From the NCBI RefSeq assembly GCF_003953935.1, contig NZ_RXLQ01000004.1:310001-374000 (forward strand): a stretch of DNA of 64,000 nt, given 5' to 3'. The notes under the pieces are model-generated. The model did not search any database. It worked only from the letters and a program-made list of their open reading frames with translations, and was not told the origin of the DNA. The first letter of the stretch is position 1, and each line of letters opens with the position of its first letter. Below, one piece after another: positions 34,947 to 43,929 of the stretch. The position numbers were made by a program, and so were the translations under genes. Origin of the DNA: Massilia atriviolacea (lineage in GTDB: Bacteria; Pseudomonadota; Gammaproteobacteria; Burkholderiales; Burkholderiaceae_D).

Positions 34947-35672
34947 GTGGACCGCCGCCGCCTGTTGACACTCGCCCTTGCCCTGAGCGCCATGGAGCGC
35001 GCCGGGCCAGTTTCCGCCGCGCAGGAGATCCACATTTCCACCCTGGTCGGCAGCGATCCGTCCAGCAGGATCGCCGAACTGGTGATGGCGGAAGCCTACC
35101 GCCGCATCGGGCGGCAGTTGGTGGTGCACCCCTTGCCGGGCGAGCGCACCCTGATGATGGCCAACGAAGGCAGGATGGACGGCGAACTGTACCGAAAAGC
35201 CGGCATGGAACGCGACTATCCGAACCTGCTCATCGTTCCCGTGCCCTTGCTGACCTACGAGATCGTGGTGTTCACGCGCGGGACCTCCTTCGTCGTCAAC
35301 GGCTGGGAAAGCCTGCGGCCGTTCACGATCGGCTACGTGCGCGGCATCAAGATCGTCAAGGAAAACACGGCGGGCATGCGGACCGAGCCGGTGCCGGCCA
35401 TGGACATGGCTTTCCGCAAGCTGACCATGGGACGCACCGATATCGTGGTCGGCAACCGCCTGGCGGGACTGGCCGCCGCCGCCGCGCTGCGCATCGACGA
35501 TGTGCAGGTGCTCTCGCCGGCACTGGCTTCGTTCCCGGTTTACCACTACGTGCACAGGAAGCACGCCGCGCTGGTGCCGGGACTGGCGGCGGCCCTGCAG
35601 GCGATGACGGCGGACAAGACCATCGAGAGGCTGCAGAGACAGGGCGCGGCGCTCGCCGGCCGCCTGCCGTGA
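34947..35672 (+). CDS. periplasmic solute-binding-like protein (SBP_bac_3 type)
   Basis: A 241-aa protein with signal peptide (RRRLLTLALALSAMERAGPV, cleavage near VSAAQE). A two-lobed binding fold of the polar amino-acid type follows (HISTLVGSDPSSRIAELVMA, GRMDGELYRKAGMERDYPNL, MGRTDIVVGNRLAGLAAAA). The start is GTG with GGAGA 7 bases upstream; an upstream ATG lacks a ribosome site. There are no transporter genes nearby, so it may feed a signalling protein, or be one of the many lone SBP-like proteins of these bacteria. Confidence 0.8.
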   Translation: MDRRRLLTLALALSAMERAGPVSAAQEIHISTLVGSDPSSRIAELVMAEAYRRIGRQLVVHPLPGERTLMMANEGRMDGELYRKAGMERDYPNLLIVPVPLLTYEIVVFTRGTSFVVNGWESLRPFTIGYVRGIKIVKENTAGMRTEPVPAMDMAFRKLTMGRTDIVVGNRLAGLAAAAALRIDDVQVLSPALASFPVYHYVHRKHAALVPGLAAALQAMTADKTIERLQRQGAALAGRLP

Positions 35673-35755
35673 CAGCGCGTCCCGAACGGCAGGACGGCGG
35701 CGCGCACGACTGAGGCAGCGCAAAGCTGGCGCGTTTTCGCTGGCTAGAATGCCTC

Positions 35756-36772
35756 ATGCCCGTCCATCACGACCTCCCCTACCGTTCGCTGTTCGCCCAC
35801 CCGGAACTGGTGCGCGAGCTGCTCACGACCCTGACGCCCTTCACCGTGTTCGACGATCTTGCGCTGTCGGCGTTCGAAGCGGTCGATCCGGCCTATGTCA
35901 GCGAAGGCCTGGCCGCGCGCCAGAACGACCTCGTCTGGCGCGTGCGGATCGGCGGGCAATGCCTGTATGTGTACATCCTGCTCGAATTCCAGTCCGGCAT
36001 GGACCGCTGGATGGCGCTGCGCATGCAGAACTACGTCGGCCTGCTGTGCCAGAACCTGGTCAAGCGGCATGCCTTGCCGCCGTCGCTGATGTTGCCGCCG
36101 GTATTGCCGCTGGTGTTCTACAACGGCGTGCCGCGCTGGAACGCCTGCGTCGACCTGGCCGACCTGGTGGACGCGCCGCCCGAGCTGTTGCCGTTCCAGC
36201 CATCCCAGCGCTACGTGCTGATCGACCGGCAGCGCCTCGATCCGGTGGCGCTGGAAGCGAATGCCAGCTTGCTGGCCCTGCTGATCCGGATGGAACTTTC
36301 GAGCGCGCCCAAGGTCAGATACAAGGTCTTGCCCGCGCTGCTTACCTGGTTCAAGGACGCGCCACAGGCCAGCCTGATGCGCTCGGTCGAGGTGTGGCTG
36401 CAGGCCCTGGCGGCACGGCGCGGCAATCCGGAAGCGTTCAGTTTGGACAGTGGGGAGGAGGTCGGCGACATGGGACGTCAATTTGAAACCTGGGCCGAAG
36501 AATTCGAAGATCTCGGCTTTCAGAAGGGAAGCGAACAAGGGAAGGCGGAAGGCCGGGCCCTCGGCCAGGCGCAGGGCCGGGCCGAGGGTCATGTCGCAGC
36601 ACTGCGCGGCATGCTGGGCAGACTGTTGCGCAAGCGCTTCGGCGACCTGCCCGAGCCGGCGGCGCAGCGCATCGCCGCAGCGACGCAGGCGCAACTGGAA
36701 CAGTGGTTCGAACGCGGCATCGACGCGCCCGGGCTCGATGCCGTCTTCGGCGACGAGCCGGCATCCGCCTAG
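35756..36772 (+). CDS. Rpn-family recombination-promoting nuclease / putative transposase
   Basis: A 338-aa protein of the RpnA/YhgA-like PD-(D/E)XK group. The nuclease core shows an Asp in ARQNDLVWRVRIG and the E-x-Q pair in LYVYILLEFQSGMDRWMALR. The C-terminal 110 residues form a charged, Gln-rich helix (EQGKAEGRALGQAQGRAEGH) and a DUF4351-like end. Relatives increase recA-independent recombination, and some take part in phage defence. Stop codon overlaps that of the convergent chemoreceptor by 4 bases. Confidence 0.85.
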   Translation: MPVHHDLPYRSLFAHPELVRELLTTLTPFTVFDDLALSAFEAVDPAYVSEGLAARQNDLVWRVRIGGQCLYVYILLEFQSGMDRWMALRMQNYVGLLCQNLVKRHALPPSLMLPPVLPLVFYNGVPRWNACVDLADLVDAPPELLPFQPSQRYVLIDRQRLDPVALEANASLLALLIRMELSSAPKVRYKVLPALLTWFKDAPQASLMRSVEVWLQALAARRGNPEAFSLDSGEEVGDMGRQFETWAEEFEDLGFQKGSEQGKAEGRALGQAQGRAEGHVAALRGMLGRLLRKRFGDLPEPAAQRIAAATQAQLEQWFERGIDAPGLDAVFGDEPASA

Positions 36773-38349
36773 CCGATCAGCAAGGGGCGCGCTGCGCCGG
36801 CCTGCCGCCCGGTCTGGAAATACGCCACCATGCGCGCCAGTTCGCGCGCCTGGCCGCGCATTGCGCCGGACGCCGCCGCCGCCTCGTCCACCAGGCTGGC
36901 GTTCTGCTGGGTCACGCCATCCATCGCCCGGATGGCGCTGCTCACCTGCCCGATGCTGTGTTCCTGGTCGCTGCTGGCCGTGCTGATGGCGGCCATGATG
37001 GTGGTCACCTTCTGCACCCGCAGCATGATCTCGTCCATGGTCGCGCCGGCCGCCTGTGCCAGTTCGCTGCCGTTGACGATCTTGGCCGAGGAATTGCCCA
37101 GCAAGGTATGGATATCGCGCGCCGCCGCCGCCGAGCGCTGCGCCAGGTTGCGCACTTCGGCCGCCACCACCGCAAAGCCACGGCCCTGCTCGCCCGCGCG
37201 CGCCGCCTCCACCGCCGCGTTGAGCGCCAGGATGTTGGTCTGGAACGCGATGGCGTCGATCACGCTGGTGATGTCGGCGATCTTCTTGCCGAAGTCGTTG
37301 ATGTGCGTCATCGTGTGCATCACGTCCGCCACCACCCGGCTGCCCTCGCGCGCCACGCTCGACGCCGACTCCGCCAGTTCCCTGGCCAGGCGCGCGTTGG
37401 CGCTGTTCTGGCGCACGGCCTCGGTCAGCGTTTCCATCGACGAGGCCGTTTCTTCCAGCGCGGCCGCCTGCTGCTCGGTGCGGCCCGATAATTCGAGGTT
37501 GCCTTCGGCAATCGCACGCGAGGCCAGGTCGATCGCCAGCGCGCCCTCGTGCACATTGCCGACGGTGCTGGCCAGGCGCGCCGCCATGTCGCTCAGGGCC
37601 GTGAGCAGCTGGCCGATTTCGTCGGCGCGCGCGTGTTCGATCGACATGCGCAAATCGCCTTGCGCCACCCGCGCCGCCAGTCCCACCGCGCGTTTCAGGG
37701 GCGCCACGATGCCGCGCGTGAGCATCCACGACAGCAGCGCCGCGACGGCCAGCGCGGCCAGCCCGAGCCCGACCAGCAGGTTGCGGCTGTGGCGGAACTG
37801 AACCGCCGAGGCCGCCGCCAGCGCCTGCGACTGCGCGCCCTGGTGCTGCGCGGCCGCTTGCATCGCCGCCACGTAGGCGTTGAAGGTCGATTCGAGCGTG
37901 CTGGCGGCCAGCGTGGCGACATCCTGGGTGCGCCCGATTTCCTTGAGCCGGAACACCTCGGCGCGCACCGCCGCATAGGCTTGCTTGCGCTGCACCACGG
38001 CCTGCCACAACTGGCGCTCTTCCATGGTCGGGGACAAGGCGGCCAGGCGCTGTTCGGTCTGCCGCAACACGGTCTCGCCCGCATCGAGCTGGGCCTGGAA
38101 ATAATCGGCGACTTCGAGGCTGTCGCTGCGCGCGATGGCCGAGGTGCGCGCGCCGTTCAGGCGCGCCGTCGCCAGCTGCTCCGACAGCGCCTGCTGCTTG
38201 GCCAGGTGGACCTCCACCAGGCTCGTCATTGCCTGTTCGGCCGCCTGCTGGCGCCACAGCGAAGCGCCGGTCATGCAAGCCATGATCAGCAAGACCAGGG
38301 AAAACGAACCGACGACGCGCATGCCGGTGGAAAAACGGGGAATCTTCAT
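36769..38349 (-). CDS. methyl-accepting chemotaxis protein
   Basis: A 526-aa chemoreceptor. It has a membrane helix at about 10-30, a four-helix-bundle periplasmic sensor (about 30-185), a second helix (NLLVGLGLAALAVAALLSWM), HAMP and a long signalling domain. The conserved tip AFQTNILALNAAVEAARAGE is intact and is followed by RGFAVVAAEVRNLAQRSA. It lacks a CheR-binding pentapeptide. ATGs at 38355 and 38349 are both possible; the second has GAG at proper spacing. Ligand unknown. Confidence 0.93.
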   Translation of the reverse strand: MKIPRFSTGMRVVGSFSLVLLIMACMTGASLWRQQAAEQAMTSLVEVHLAKQQALSEQLATARLNGARTSAIARSDSLEVADYFQAQLDAGETVLRQTEQRLAALSPTMEERQLWQAVVQRKQAYAAVRAEVFRLKEIGRTQDVATLAASTLESTFNAYVAAMQAAAQHQGAQSQALAAASAVQFRHSRNLLVGLGLAALAVAALLSWMLTRGIVAPLKRAVGLAARVAQGDLRMSIEHARADEIGQLLTALSDMAARLASTVGNVHEGALAIDLASRAIAEGNLELSGRTEQQAAALEETASSMETLTEAVRQNSANARLARELAESASSVAREGSRVVADVMHTMTHINDFGKKIADITSVIDAIAFQTNILALNAAVEAARAGEQGRGFAVVAAEVRNLAQRSAAAARDIHTLLGNSSAKIVNGSELAQAAGATMDEIMLRVQKVTTIMAAISTASSDQEHSIGQVSSAIRAMDGVTQQNASLVDEAAAASGAMRGQARELARMVAYFQTGRQAGAARPLLIG

Positions 38350-38618
38350 GGACATCTCACATTCAATGCGAATTTGCAGAGCGATGATGCACGCGGACTA
38401 TGACAGGGTAATTACTTGATAGAAATTACCATGATCAAAAAGGCATGAATTCCAATGAGATTTGTGTCCGATTGTTTCCACTGCCGCGTTGGACACGATC
38501 GGCGCGCTTTCGCGCGCATTCCCGACATCGGACAGAAACACCGACACGGTCTAATGAGTCCTCGTCGACGCAGCAGGCCACCCCGGCCTGCCGCCGGCAA
38601 ACCCACAGGAGAGAGCCC

Positions 38619-39050
38619 ATGAACGCCATGCACAACACCACCCGTCCATCGCCGGTCCGGCGCGCCGCCTGCGCCATGCTGATGGCGGCAGCCGGCCTGC
38701 TGTCGTCGGCCGCCGGCGCGCAACAGTTCGACGCCAGGGGCATCGCCCGCACCGAATCGGTCCGCCACGATTTCGACGGCAACCGCGAGGCGATCCAGGT
38801 GCGCGTCGATTTCGCCCCGGGCGCCTCGTTCCCGAAGCACTCCCACCCGGGCGTGGAAATCGCCTACGTCCTGTCGGGCACGATCGAATATGACATGAAC
38901 GGCAAAACCTTCCGCCTGCAGGCCGGCGAGTCCCTGTACATTCCGGCCGGCGCCGCCCACTCGGCCAGGAATGTCTCGACCGGCGTCACCGCCGAACTGG
39001 CGACCTACCTGGTCGAAAAGAACAAACCCATCGTCGTCCTCGAAAAATGA
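38619..39050 (+). CDS. secreted cupin-domain protein
   Basis: A 143-aa protein with a signal peptide (…MLMAAAGLLSSAAGA-QQF) and one cupin domain containing both metal motifs: SFPKHSHPGVEIAYVLSGTI and AGESLYIPAGAAHSARN. It should bind a metal in the periplasm. AGGAGAG precedes the ATG. A periplasmic thioredoxin-like gene follows 20 bases later, suggesting a shared redox or detoxification job. Confidence 0.87.
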   Translation: MNAMHNTTRPSPVRRAACAMLMAAAGLLSSAAGAQQFDARGIARTESVRHDFDGNREAIQVRVDFAPGASFPKHSHPGVEIAYVLSGTIEYDMNGKTFRLQAGESLYIPAGAAHSARNVSTGVTAELATYLVEKNKPIVVLEK

Positions 39051-39070
39051 ACCTGACCAAGGGAGCCGCC

Positions 39071-40141
39071 ATGAAGCGCTATTCCATCGCCGCCCTCGGC
39101 TGCATCGCCATCCTCGGCGTGGCCGCCTGGTCGATGCCGTCCGGCGGCAATGCCGCCAGTGCGCACGGCAGCAGCTTGCCGGTCCAGGGGGCCATGCCCG
39201 GTTTCGACGGCGCCACCACCTGGTTCAACAGCGCGCCGCTGACGCCGGCGCAGTTGCGCGGCAAGGTGGTGCTGGTCGATTTCTGGACCTACTCCTGCAT
39301 CAACTGCATCCGCACAGTGCCCTACGTGCGCGCCTGGGCCGACAAATACCGCGCCCAGGGCCTGACGGTGGTCGGCGTGCATTCGCCCGAGTTCAGGTTC
39401 GAAAAAGACCTCACCAACGTCAGCGCCGCGGTCGAGCGCTTCAAGATCGATTTCCCGGTGGCGGTCGACAGCGAGCACCGCATCTGGCAAGCCTGGGGCA
39501 ACAATGCCTGGCCGGCCTGGTACCTGGTCGACGCCAACGGCAAGATCCGCTACCGCCAGGTGGGCGAAGGCGGCTACGACAAGCTGGAACGGGCGATGCA
39601 GTCGCTGCTGGCGCAATCGCGCGGCGCGCCGGTCGACGCCACGCTGGTCGATCCGCCCAAGCCGGCGGAACAGATGGCGCCCGACCTGCGCGAACGCGAG
39701 TCGGCCGAAACCTACGTCGGCTATCGCCAGGCTTCCGGCTTCAACTCGCCCGAAAGGATGCGCAGCGACGTGCCGCAGCACTACTCGGTGAACCAGCTCG
39801 GCCTGAACCAGTGGGGCCTGTCCGGACGCTGGACCGTGAGCGCCGAATCGGCCAGGGCCGACCTGGCGCAGAGCGCCATCGCGCACACCTTCCGCGCGCG
39901 CGACCTGCATTTGGTGATGGGACCCGGCAAGGCCGGACGCAGCGTGCGTATCCAGGTCAGCATCGACGGCCGCGCGCCGGGCGCCGACCACGGGGCCGAC
40001 ATCGACGCCGCCGGCAACGGCGTCGTCACGGCCACCCGCCTGTACCAGCTGGTCAGGCAGTCGGGTGCGGTCGGGCAGCGGCGCGTCGAGATCCGTTTTC
40101 TCGACAGCGGCGCCGACGTCTACGCGTTCACCTTCAGCTGA
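39071..40141 (+). CDS. secreted thioredoxin-like protein with DipZ-type C-terminal domain
   Basis: A 356-aa exported protein. The signal peptide is at 1-25, and a TlpA-like thioredoxin domain follows with redox pair C-I-N-C in WTYSCINCIRTVPYV (about 73-87). The C-terminal half (about 215-356, SVNQLGLNQWGLSGRWTVSA) matches the C-terminal region of DipZ-type disulfide proteins. GGGAG precedes the ATG at 39071; an alternative ATG at 39047 overlaps the cupin stop. The 3' end overlaps the convergent sensor-kinase gene by 22 bases. Confidence 0.87.
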   Translation: MKRYSIAALGCIAILGVAAWSMPSGGNAASAHGSSLPVQGAMPGFDGATTWFNSAPLTPAQLRGKVVLVDFWTYSCINCIRTVPYVRAWADKYRAQGLTVVGVHSPEFRFEKDLTNVSAAVERFKIDFPVAVDSEHRIWQAWGNNAWPAWYLVDANGKIRYRQVGEGGYDKLERAMQSLLAQSRGAPVDATLVDPPKPAEQMAPDLRERESAETYVGYRQASGFNSPERMRSDVPQHYSVNQLGLNQWGLSGRWTVSAESARADLAQSAIAHTFRARDLHLVMGPGKAGRSVRIQVSIDGRAPGADHGADIDAAGNGVVTATRLYQLVRQSGAVGQRRVEIRFLDSGADVYAFTFS

Positions 40142-41475
40142 GCGGCGGGCGCCAGGGGGCGCAGCAGCAGCCGCGCTTCCAGCCCGCCCTCCGGACGATT
40201 GTGCAGGGTCAGGCCGCCGCCCAGCGTGAGCGCCAGCTGGCGCGCGATGGCCAGACCCAGGCCGGTGCCGCCGGTATCGCGGTTGCGCGAGCCCTCCAGG
40301 CGGTAGAAAGGTTCGAACACCTGCTCCAGCGCCGCCTCCGGAATGCCCGGCCCCTTGTCCAGCACCCGGATCGTGACGCCGCCGTCGGCCGCGCGCGCCA
40401 TCTCGATGTGCGCCTGGCCCGCGTACTTCAGGGCGTTGTCGACCAGGTTGGTCACGACGCGGCGCAGGGCGCCCGGACGCGTGACCAGCGGCGCGCCGCC
40501 CTGGCTGTCGAAGGCCACGTCGGCGCCGCTGTCGCGGTAGTCGAGCGCCATGGCGTCGAGCAGGCCGCCGGGATCGATCGCGCGCGCCGGCTCCAGCTGG
40601 CCGTGCATGGCGCGCGCATAGCCGATCCCCTGGCGCGCCAGGTCTTCCAGATGGCGCAGGTCGTCGGTCAGGCGTTGCTGCTGCGGCGATTCGTCCATCA
40701 GGTCGAGGCGCAGGCGCATGCGCGTGATCGGCGTCTGCAAATCGTGCGAGATGGCCGCCAGGATGCGCAGCCGTTCGTCGACATAGGCGGCGATCCGCTG
40801 CTGCATGGCGTTGAAGGCGCGCGCGGCCGCCACCACTTCCGACGGGCCCTGTTCGGGCATGCGCACCGGGCGCAGGTCGGGCCCGAGCGCGTCGGCGGCG
40901 TCGGCCAGGGTGCGCAGGGGTCTGATGGCGAGGCGCACCGCCAGCCAGCAGGCCAGCGCCAGCAGGGCCAGCTGCCCCGCCAGCATGTAGGGCAGGCGCT
41001 CCGACAGCGGCAGCCCGCGCCGCGGGCGGAAGTCGACCGTCAGCGGCTGCCCGTCGGCCAGCCGCAGGTGCACCTGGAAGCGTTCGACAGGGCCGTCGAC
41101 CGCGTGCGCGCTGAAGGCATGGCCGGGCGTGAGCGCGCGCGCGACCGAGGCCAGCAGGCGCATCGAGTGCGGCGCGCTGAGCGCCGGCCCGGCCTGGCCG
41201 GCGGCCAGCGCAAAGCGGTAGCCGCCGCGTTCGAGGCGCGGCAGCCAGGCCGCCCGTTCCTCATGCGGCAAGCGGTCCAGCAGGGCGACGGCGGTGCGCA
41301 GGTCGACTTCGACGTAATCGATCATCGCGCCCATGTTCACGTCGTTGCGTTCTTCGATGGCCAGCGTGGCCGACAGGAACTGGGCCGCGGCCAGTCCCGC
41401 CAGCAGAATCAGGGACAGGCGCGCGAACAGGCTGGCCGGCGCCAGGGTGCGCAGGACCGTGGCGATGCGTTTCAC
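40120..41475 (-). CDS. two-component sensor histidine kinase
   Basis: A 451-aa inner-membrane kinase. Membrane helices at about 14-36 and 165-185 flank a periplasmic sensor of about 130 residues, then HAMP (about 185-240), HisKA with the phospho-His in AAISHDLQTPITR and the ATPase domain with N box (VVTNLVDNALKYA), G1 (DKGPGIPE) and G2 (GGTGLGLAIA). The start is GTG at 41475, overlapping the regulator stop in GTGA, so translation is coupled. The signal is unknown; the divergent or convergent cupin and thioredoxin genes are possible targets. Confidence 0.92.
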   Translation of the reverse strand: MKRIATVLRTLAPASLFARLSLILLAGLAAAQFLSATLAIEERNDVNMGAMIDYVEVDLRTAVALLDRLPHEERAAWLPRLERGGYRFALAAGQAGPALSAPHSMRLLASVARALTPGHAFSAHAVDGPVERFQVHLRLADGQPLTVDFRPRRGLPLSERLPYMLAGQLALLALACWLAVRLAIRPLRTLADAADALGPDLRPVRMPEQGPSEVVAAARAFNAMQQRIAAYVDERLRILAAISHDLQTPITRMRLRLDLMDESPQQQRLTDDLRHLEDLARQGIGYARAMHGQLEPARAIDPGGLLDAMALDYRDSGADVAFDSQGGAPLVTRPGALRRVVTNLVDNALKYAGQAHIEMARAADGGVTIRVLDKGPGIPEAALEQVFEPFYRLEGSRNRDTGGTGLGLAIARQLALTLGGGLTLHNRPEGGLEARLLLRPLAPAAQLKVNA

Positions 41476-42212
41476 GCCGCGCCGGCCAGTGGCGTGACGG
41501 GGCAGGACAGCACATACCCTTCGCTGCGCAGCGTCTTGATATAGCGCGGCTCGCGCGGGTCGTCGCGCAGGCGCTGGCGCAGGCGGCTGACCAGGATGTC
41601 GATCGAGCGGTCGAAGGCCTGCGCATCGTGGCCATGGGTCAGTTCCAGCAATTGATCGCGGGTCAGCACGCGCTGCGGATGGTCGAGGAAGACCCGCAGC
41701 AGCCGGTATTCGGCGCTGCTGAGCGCGACCGCGACATCGTCCTCGGCCAGCAGGTGGCGCCCCACCACGTCGAGCCGCCACGCGCCGAAGCCGATCAGGG
41801 ACGCCGTTTCGCTCGCCTGCATATTCGGCGGCAGCATGCGCGTGCGGCGCAGCACGGCGCGGATGCGCGCCAGCAGCTCGCGCGCCGCGAACGGCTTGGA
41901 CATGTAGTCGTCGGCGCCCAGCTCCAGGCCGACCACGCGGTCGGTCTCATCGTCGCGCGCGGTGAGCATCAGGATCGGAACGGCGCGCTGCTTGCCGGAG
42001 CGGATCTCGCGGCACAGGGCCAGCCCGTCGTCGCCGGGCAGCATGAGGTCGAGCACGATGACGTCCGGCGTGGCCCGTTGCAGGGCCGAGCGCATCGCCC
42101 GGCCGTCTGCCACCGCGGTGCAGCTCAGCCCCTGTTTTTCGAGGTAGGCCGCGACCAGCTCACGAATGTCGCGGTCGTCATCCACGATCAGTACATGATC
42201 GATCTCTGCCAC
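41472..42212 (-). CDS. OmpR-family response regulator
   Basis: A 246-aa regulator. The receiver domain carries Asp pair DDD near 10-12, phospho-Asp in VIVLDLMLPGDDG (about 54) and Lys in MSKPFAARELL. The winged-helix DNA-binding domain follows (VALSSAEYRLLRVFLDHPQR, FDRSIDILVSRLRQRLRDDP). The start is a GTG at 42212 with GAGGAG upstream; an upstream ATG frame has no ribosome site. Operon with the kinase gene. Confidence 0.92.
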   Translation of the reverse strand: MAEIDHVLIVDDDRDIRELVAAYLEKQGLSCTAVADGRAMRSALQRATPDVIVLDLMLPGDDGLALCREIRSGKQRAVPILMLTARDDETDRVVGLELGADDYMSKPFAARELLARIRAVLRRTRMLPPNMQASETASLIGFGAWRLDVVGRHLLAEDDVAVALSSAEYRLLRVFLDHPQRVLTRDQLLELTHGHDAQAFDRSIDILVSRLRQRLRDDPREPRYIKTLRSEGYVLSCPVTPLAGAA

Positions 42213-42401
42213 GGTAAATCTCCTCTGCTGACGGTGGACAGGGCAAACCTTGCCCCAAAAACAACTCATTGATTTAGCTTAGCAGAAACTTTCTAAGCCA
42301 GCCGGATTGTCCATGACTATGGATAGTAATGGCAAGAAACGCGTATGTTGTTCGTGGTTCGATTCCAATATGATGAATCCCGCCATTCATCCACTGCCTA
42401 A

Positions 42402-42425
42402 AGGAACACCATGAGGAACACCATG
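42402..42425 (+). promoter_or_regulatory. duplicated ribosome site plus start codon before ridA-like gene
   Basis: The 12-bp AGGAACACCATG occurs twice in direct succession, in frame. Each copy has a usable AGGA and an ATG, so two starts four codons apart are possible. Confidence 0.8.
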
Positions 42426-42824
42426 AACAAGCCCGAATTTTTCGTCACCCCCGGTTACGGCGAGCGCCAGCTGGCCAGTATGCATTACTCGCAGGCGCTC
42501 AGGATCGGCAAGCGCATCGAGACCTCGGGCCAGGGCGGCTGGAGCGACGACTGGCAGTTTCCCGCCCTGCTGGAAGACGAAATCGCGCAAGCCTTCGATA
42601 ACCTCAGCCGCACCCTGGCGGCGGCCGGCGCCTGCTGGGAGCATGTGGTGCACGTCAATTCGTATCACGTGGGCGGCTATCCGCCGGGCGTAAACGAGAC
42701 CATGGTCAAGCTGTTCCGCCACTACATGCCGGGCCACGCGCCGATCTGGACCTCGCTCGGCGTGGCCGCGCTGGGCGACCCGGCGATGCGGGTGGAGATC
42801 CGCGTCAGCGCCGTCCTTCCCTGA
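42423..42824 (+). CDS. RidA-family protein
   Basis: A 133-aa protein (137 aa from the earlier ATG at 42411) of the YjgF/YER057c/UK114 family: QALRIGKRIETSGQGGWSDD, FDNLSRTLAAAGACWEHVVH, and a C-terminal PAMRVEIRVSAVL. The ligand-binding Arg (VEIRVSAV) is present. RidA enzymes hydrolyse reactive enamine/imine intermediates; some relatives in this clade have other activities. It converges on a LysR gene 3 bases away. Confidence 0.88.
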   Translation: MNKPEFFVTPGYGERQLASMHYSQALRIGKRIETSGQGGWSDDWQFPALLEDEIAQAFDNLSRTLAAAGACWEHVVHVNSYHVGGYPPGVNETMVKLFRHYMPGHAPIWTSLGVAALGDPAMRVEIRVSAVLP

Positions 42825-42827
42825 CAG

Positions 42828-43733
42828 CTACGGCGCGCCAGGCGCGTCGCCGAAGGTCTGCATCACCCAATCGATAAACACTTTCAGCCTGGCGCTCTGG
42901 TGCCGGTTGGGCGGATAGATCACATGCAGGGGAAAAGCGGGCCGCGACCAGTCTTCCAGCAGGGGCACCAGCTGGCCCGCATCGAGATAGGGCTGCACGA
43001 TGCGGCGGAAGTGCTGGCCCACGCCCAGGCCGGCGACCAGCATCTCCTTGAGGCCATTGCCGTCGTTGGTCGAAAACACGCTGCGCTGCATCTCGACGCG
43101 CTCGCCGCCGCGCTCGAAAACCAGGGGTTCGGGCTTGCCGCCGGCGGCGAAAAAGTAGGCCGCCTGCACATGCCCGGCCTCCAGTTCGTGCGGTGTCGAC
43201 GGCGTGCCCATGCGCGCCAGATAGGCCGGCGCGGCGCAGGTGACGTAGGCCAGGTCGGCCAGCTTGCGGCCGATCATGCTCATGTCGTCGATGCGGCCGG
43301 CGCGGATCACGCAGTCGACGCCCTCGCCCACGATATTCACAGGGCGGTCGCCGATACCCAGGGCGACTGTGACATCCGGACAGGCGCGGTGAAAATCGGG
43401 CAGCGCCGGAATCAGCAGGCAGTTGGCGAACGAGGCCGGCGCATCGATGCGCAGGTGCCCGACGGGCTTGAGCGTCTTGCCGCGCGCGGCGTTGTCGATA
43501 TCGTCCACTTCGCCGACCAGCCGCAGCGCGTGACGGTAGTATTCCAGCCCGTCCGCCGTGGCGGCGACGGCGCGCGTGGTGCGCTGCATCAGCTTGATGC
43601 CGAGATGCTGTTCGAGGTCGGTGACCAGCTTGCTGACTGTCGAACGCGGCAGCGCCAGCTGGTCGGCGCTCCGGCTGAAGGAACCGGTCTCCACCACCCG
43701 GACAAAGGCGCGCATTGCCAACAATTGATCCAC
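42828..43733 (-). CDS. LysR-family transcriptional regulator
   Basis: A 301-aa regulator of the common DsdC/CrgA-like subgroup. The helix-turn-helix is in MDQLLAMRAFVRVVETGSFS and ALPRSTVSKLVTDLEQHLG; the effector domain runs from about 90. The MDQLL start at 43733 is the usual one for this group. Inducer unknown. Its target is probably a divergent or nearby gene, but the 190-base upstream region leads only to the end of the kdp operon. Confidence 0.9.
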   Translation of the reverse strand: MDQLLAMRAFVRVVETGSFSRSADQLALPRSTVSKLVTDLEQHLGIKLMQRTTRAVAATADGLEYYRHALRLVGEVDDIDNAARGKTLKPVGHLRIDAPASFANCLLIPALPDFHRACPDVTVALGIGDRPVNIVGEGVDCVIRAGRIDDMSMIGRKLADLAYVTCAAPAYLARMGTPSTPHELEAGHVQAAYFFAAGGKPEPLVFERGGERVEMQRSVFSTNDGNGLKEMLVAGLGVGQHFRRIVQPYLDAGQLVPLLEDWSRPAFPLHVIYPPNRHQSARLKVFIDWVMQTFGDAPGAP

Positions 43734-43929
43734 TGCCGTTCACCCGTTCAAAAAAGACCGGCTTCGATTGTACATAGCTCTGCACCATGCGCGCAAAAGT
43801 GCGCCTTTATACGCCGAAGCCGGAGCGCTCGATGTTTTGCTCGATAATCTCGTCCAGCGACCACAGGCGCCAGTTCTCCTTGTCCATCTGTCCATGCCGC
43901 CGTTGCGGTACAGGGCCGGCAGGTCCGCT

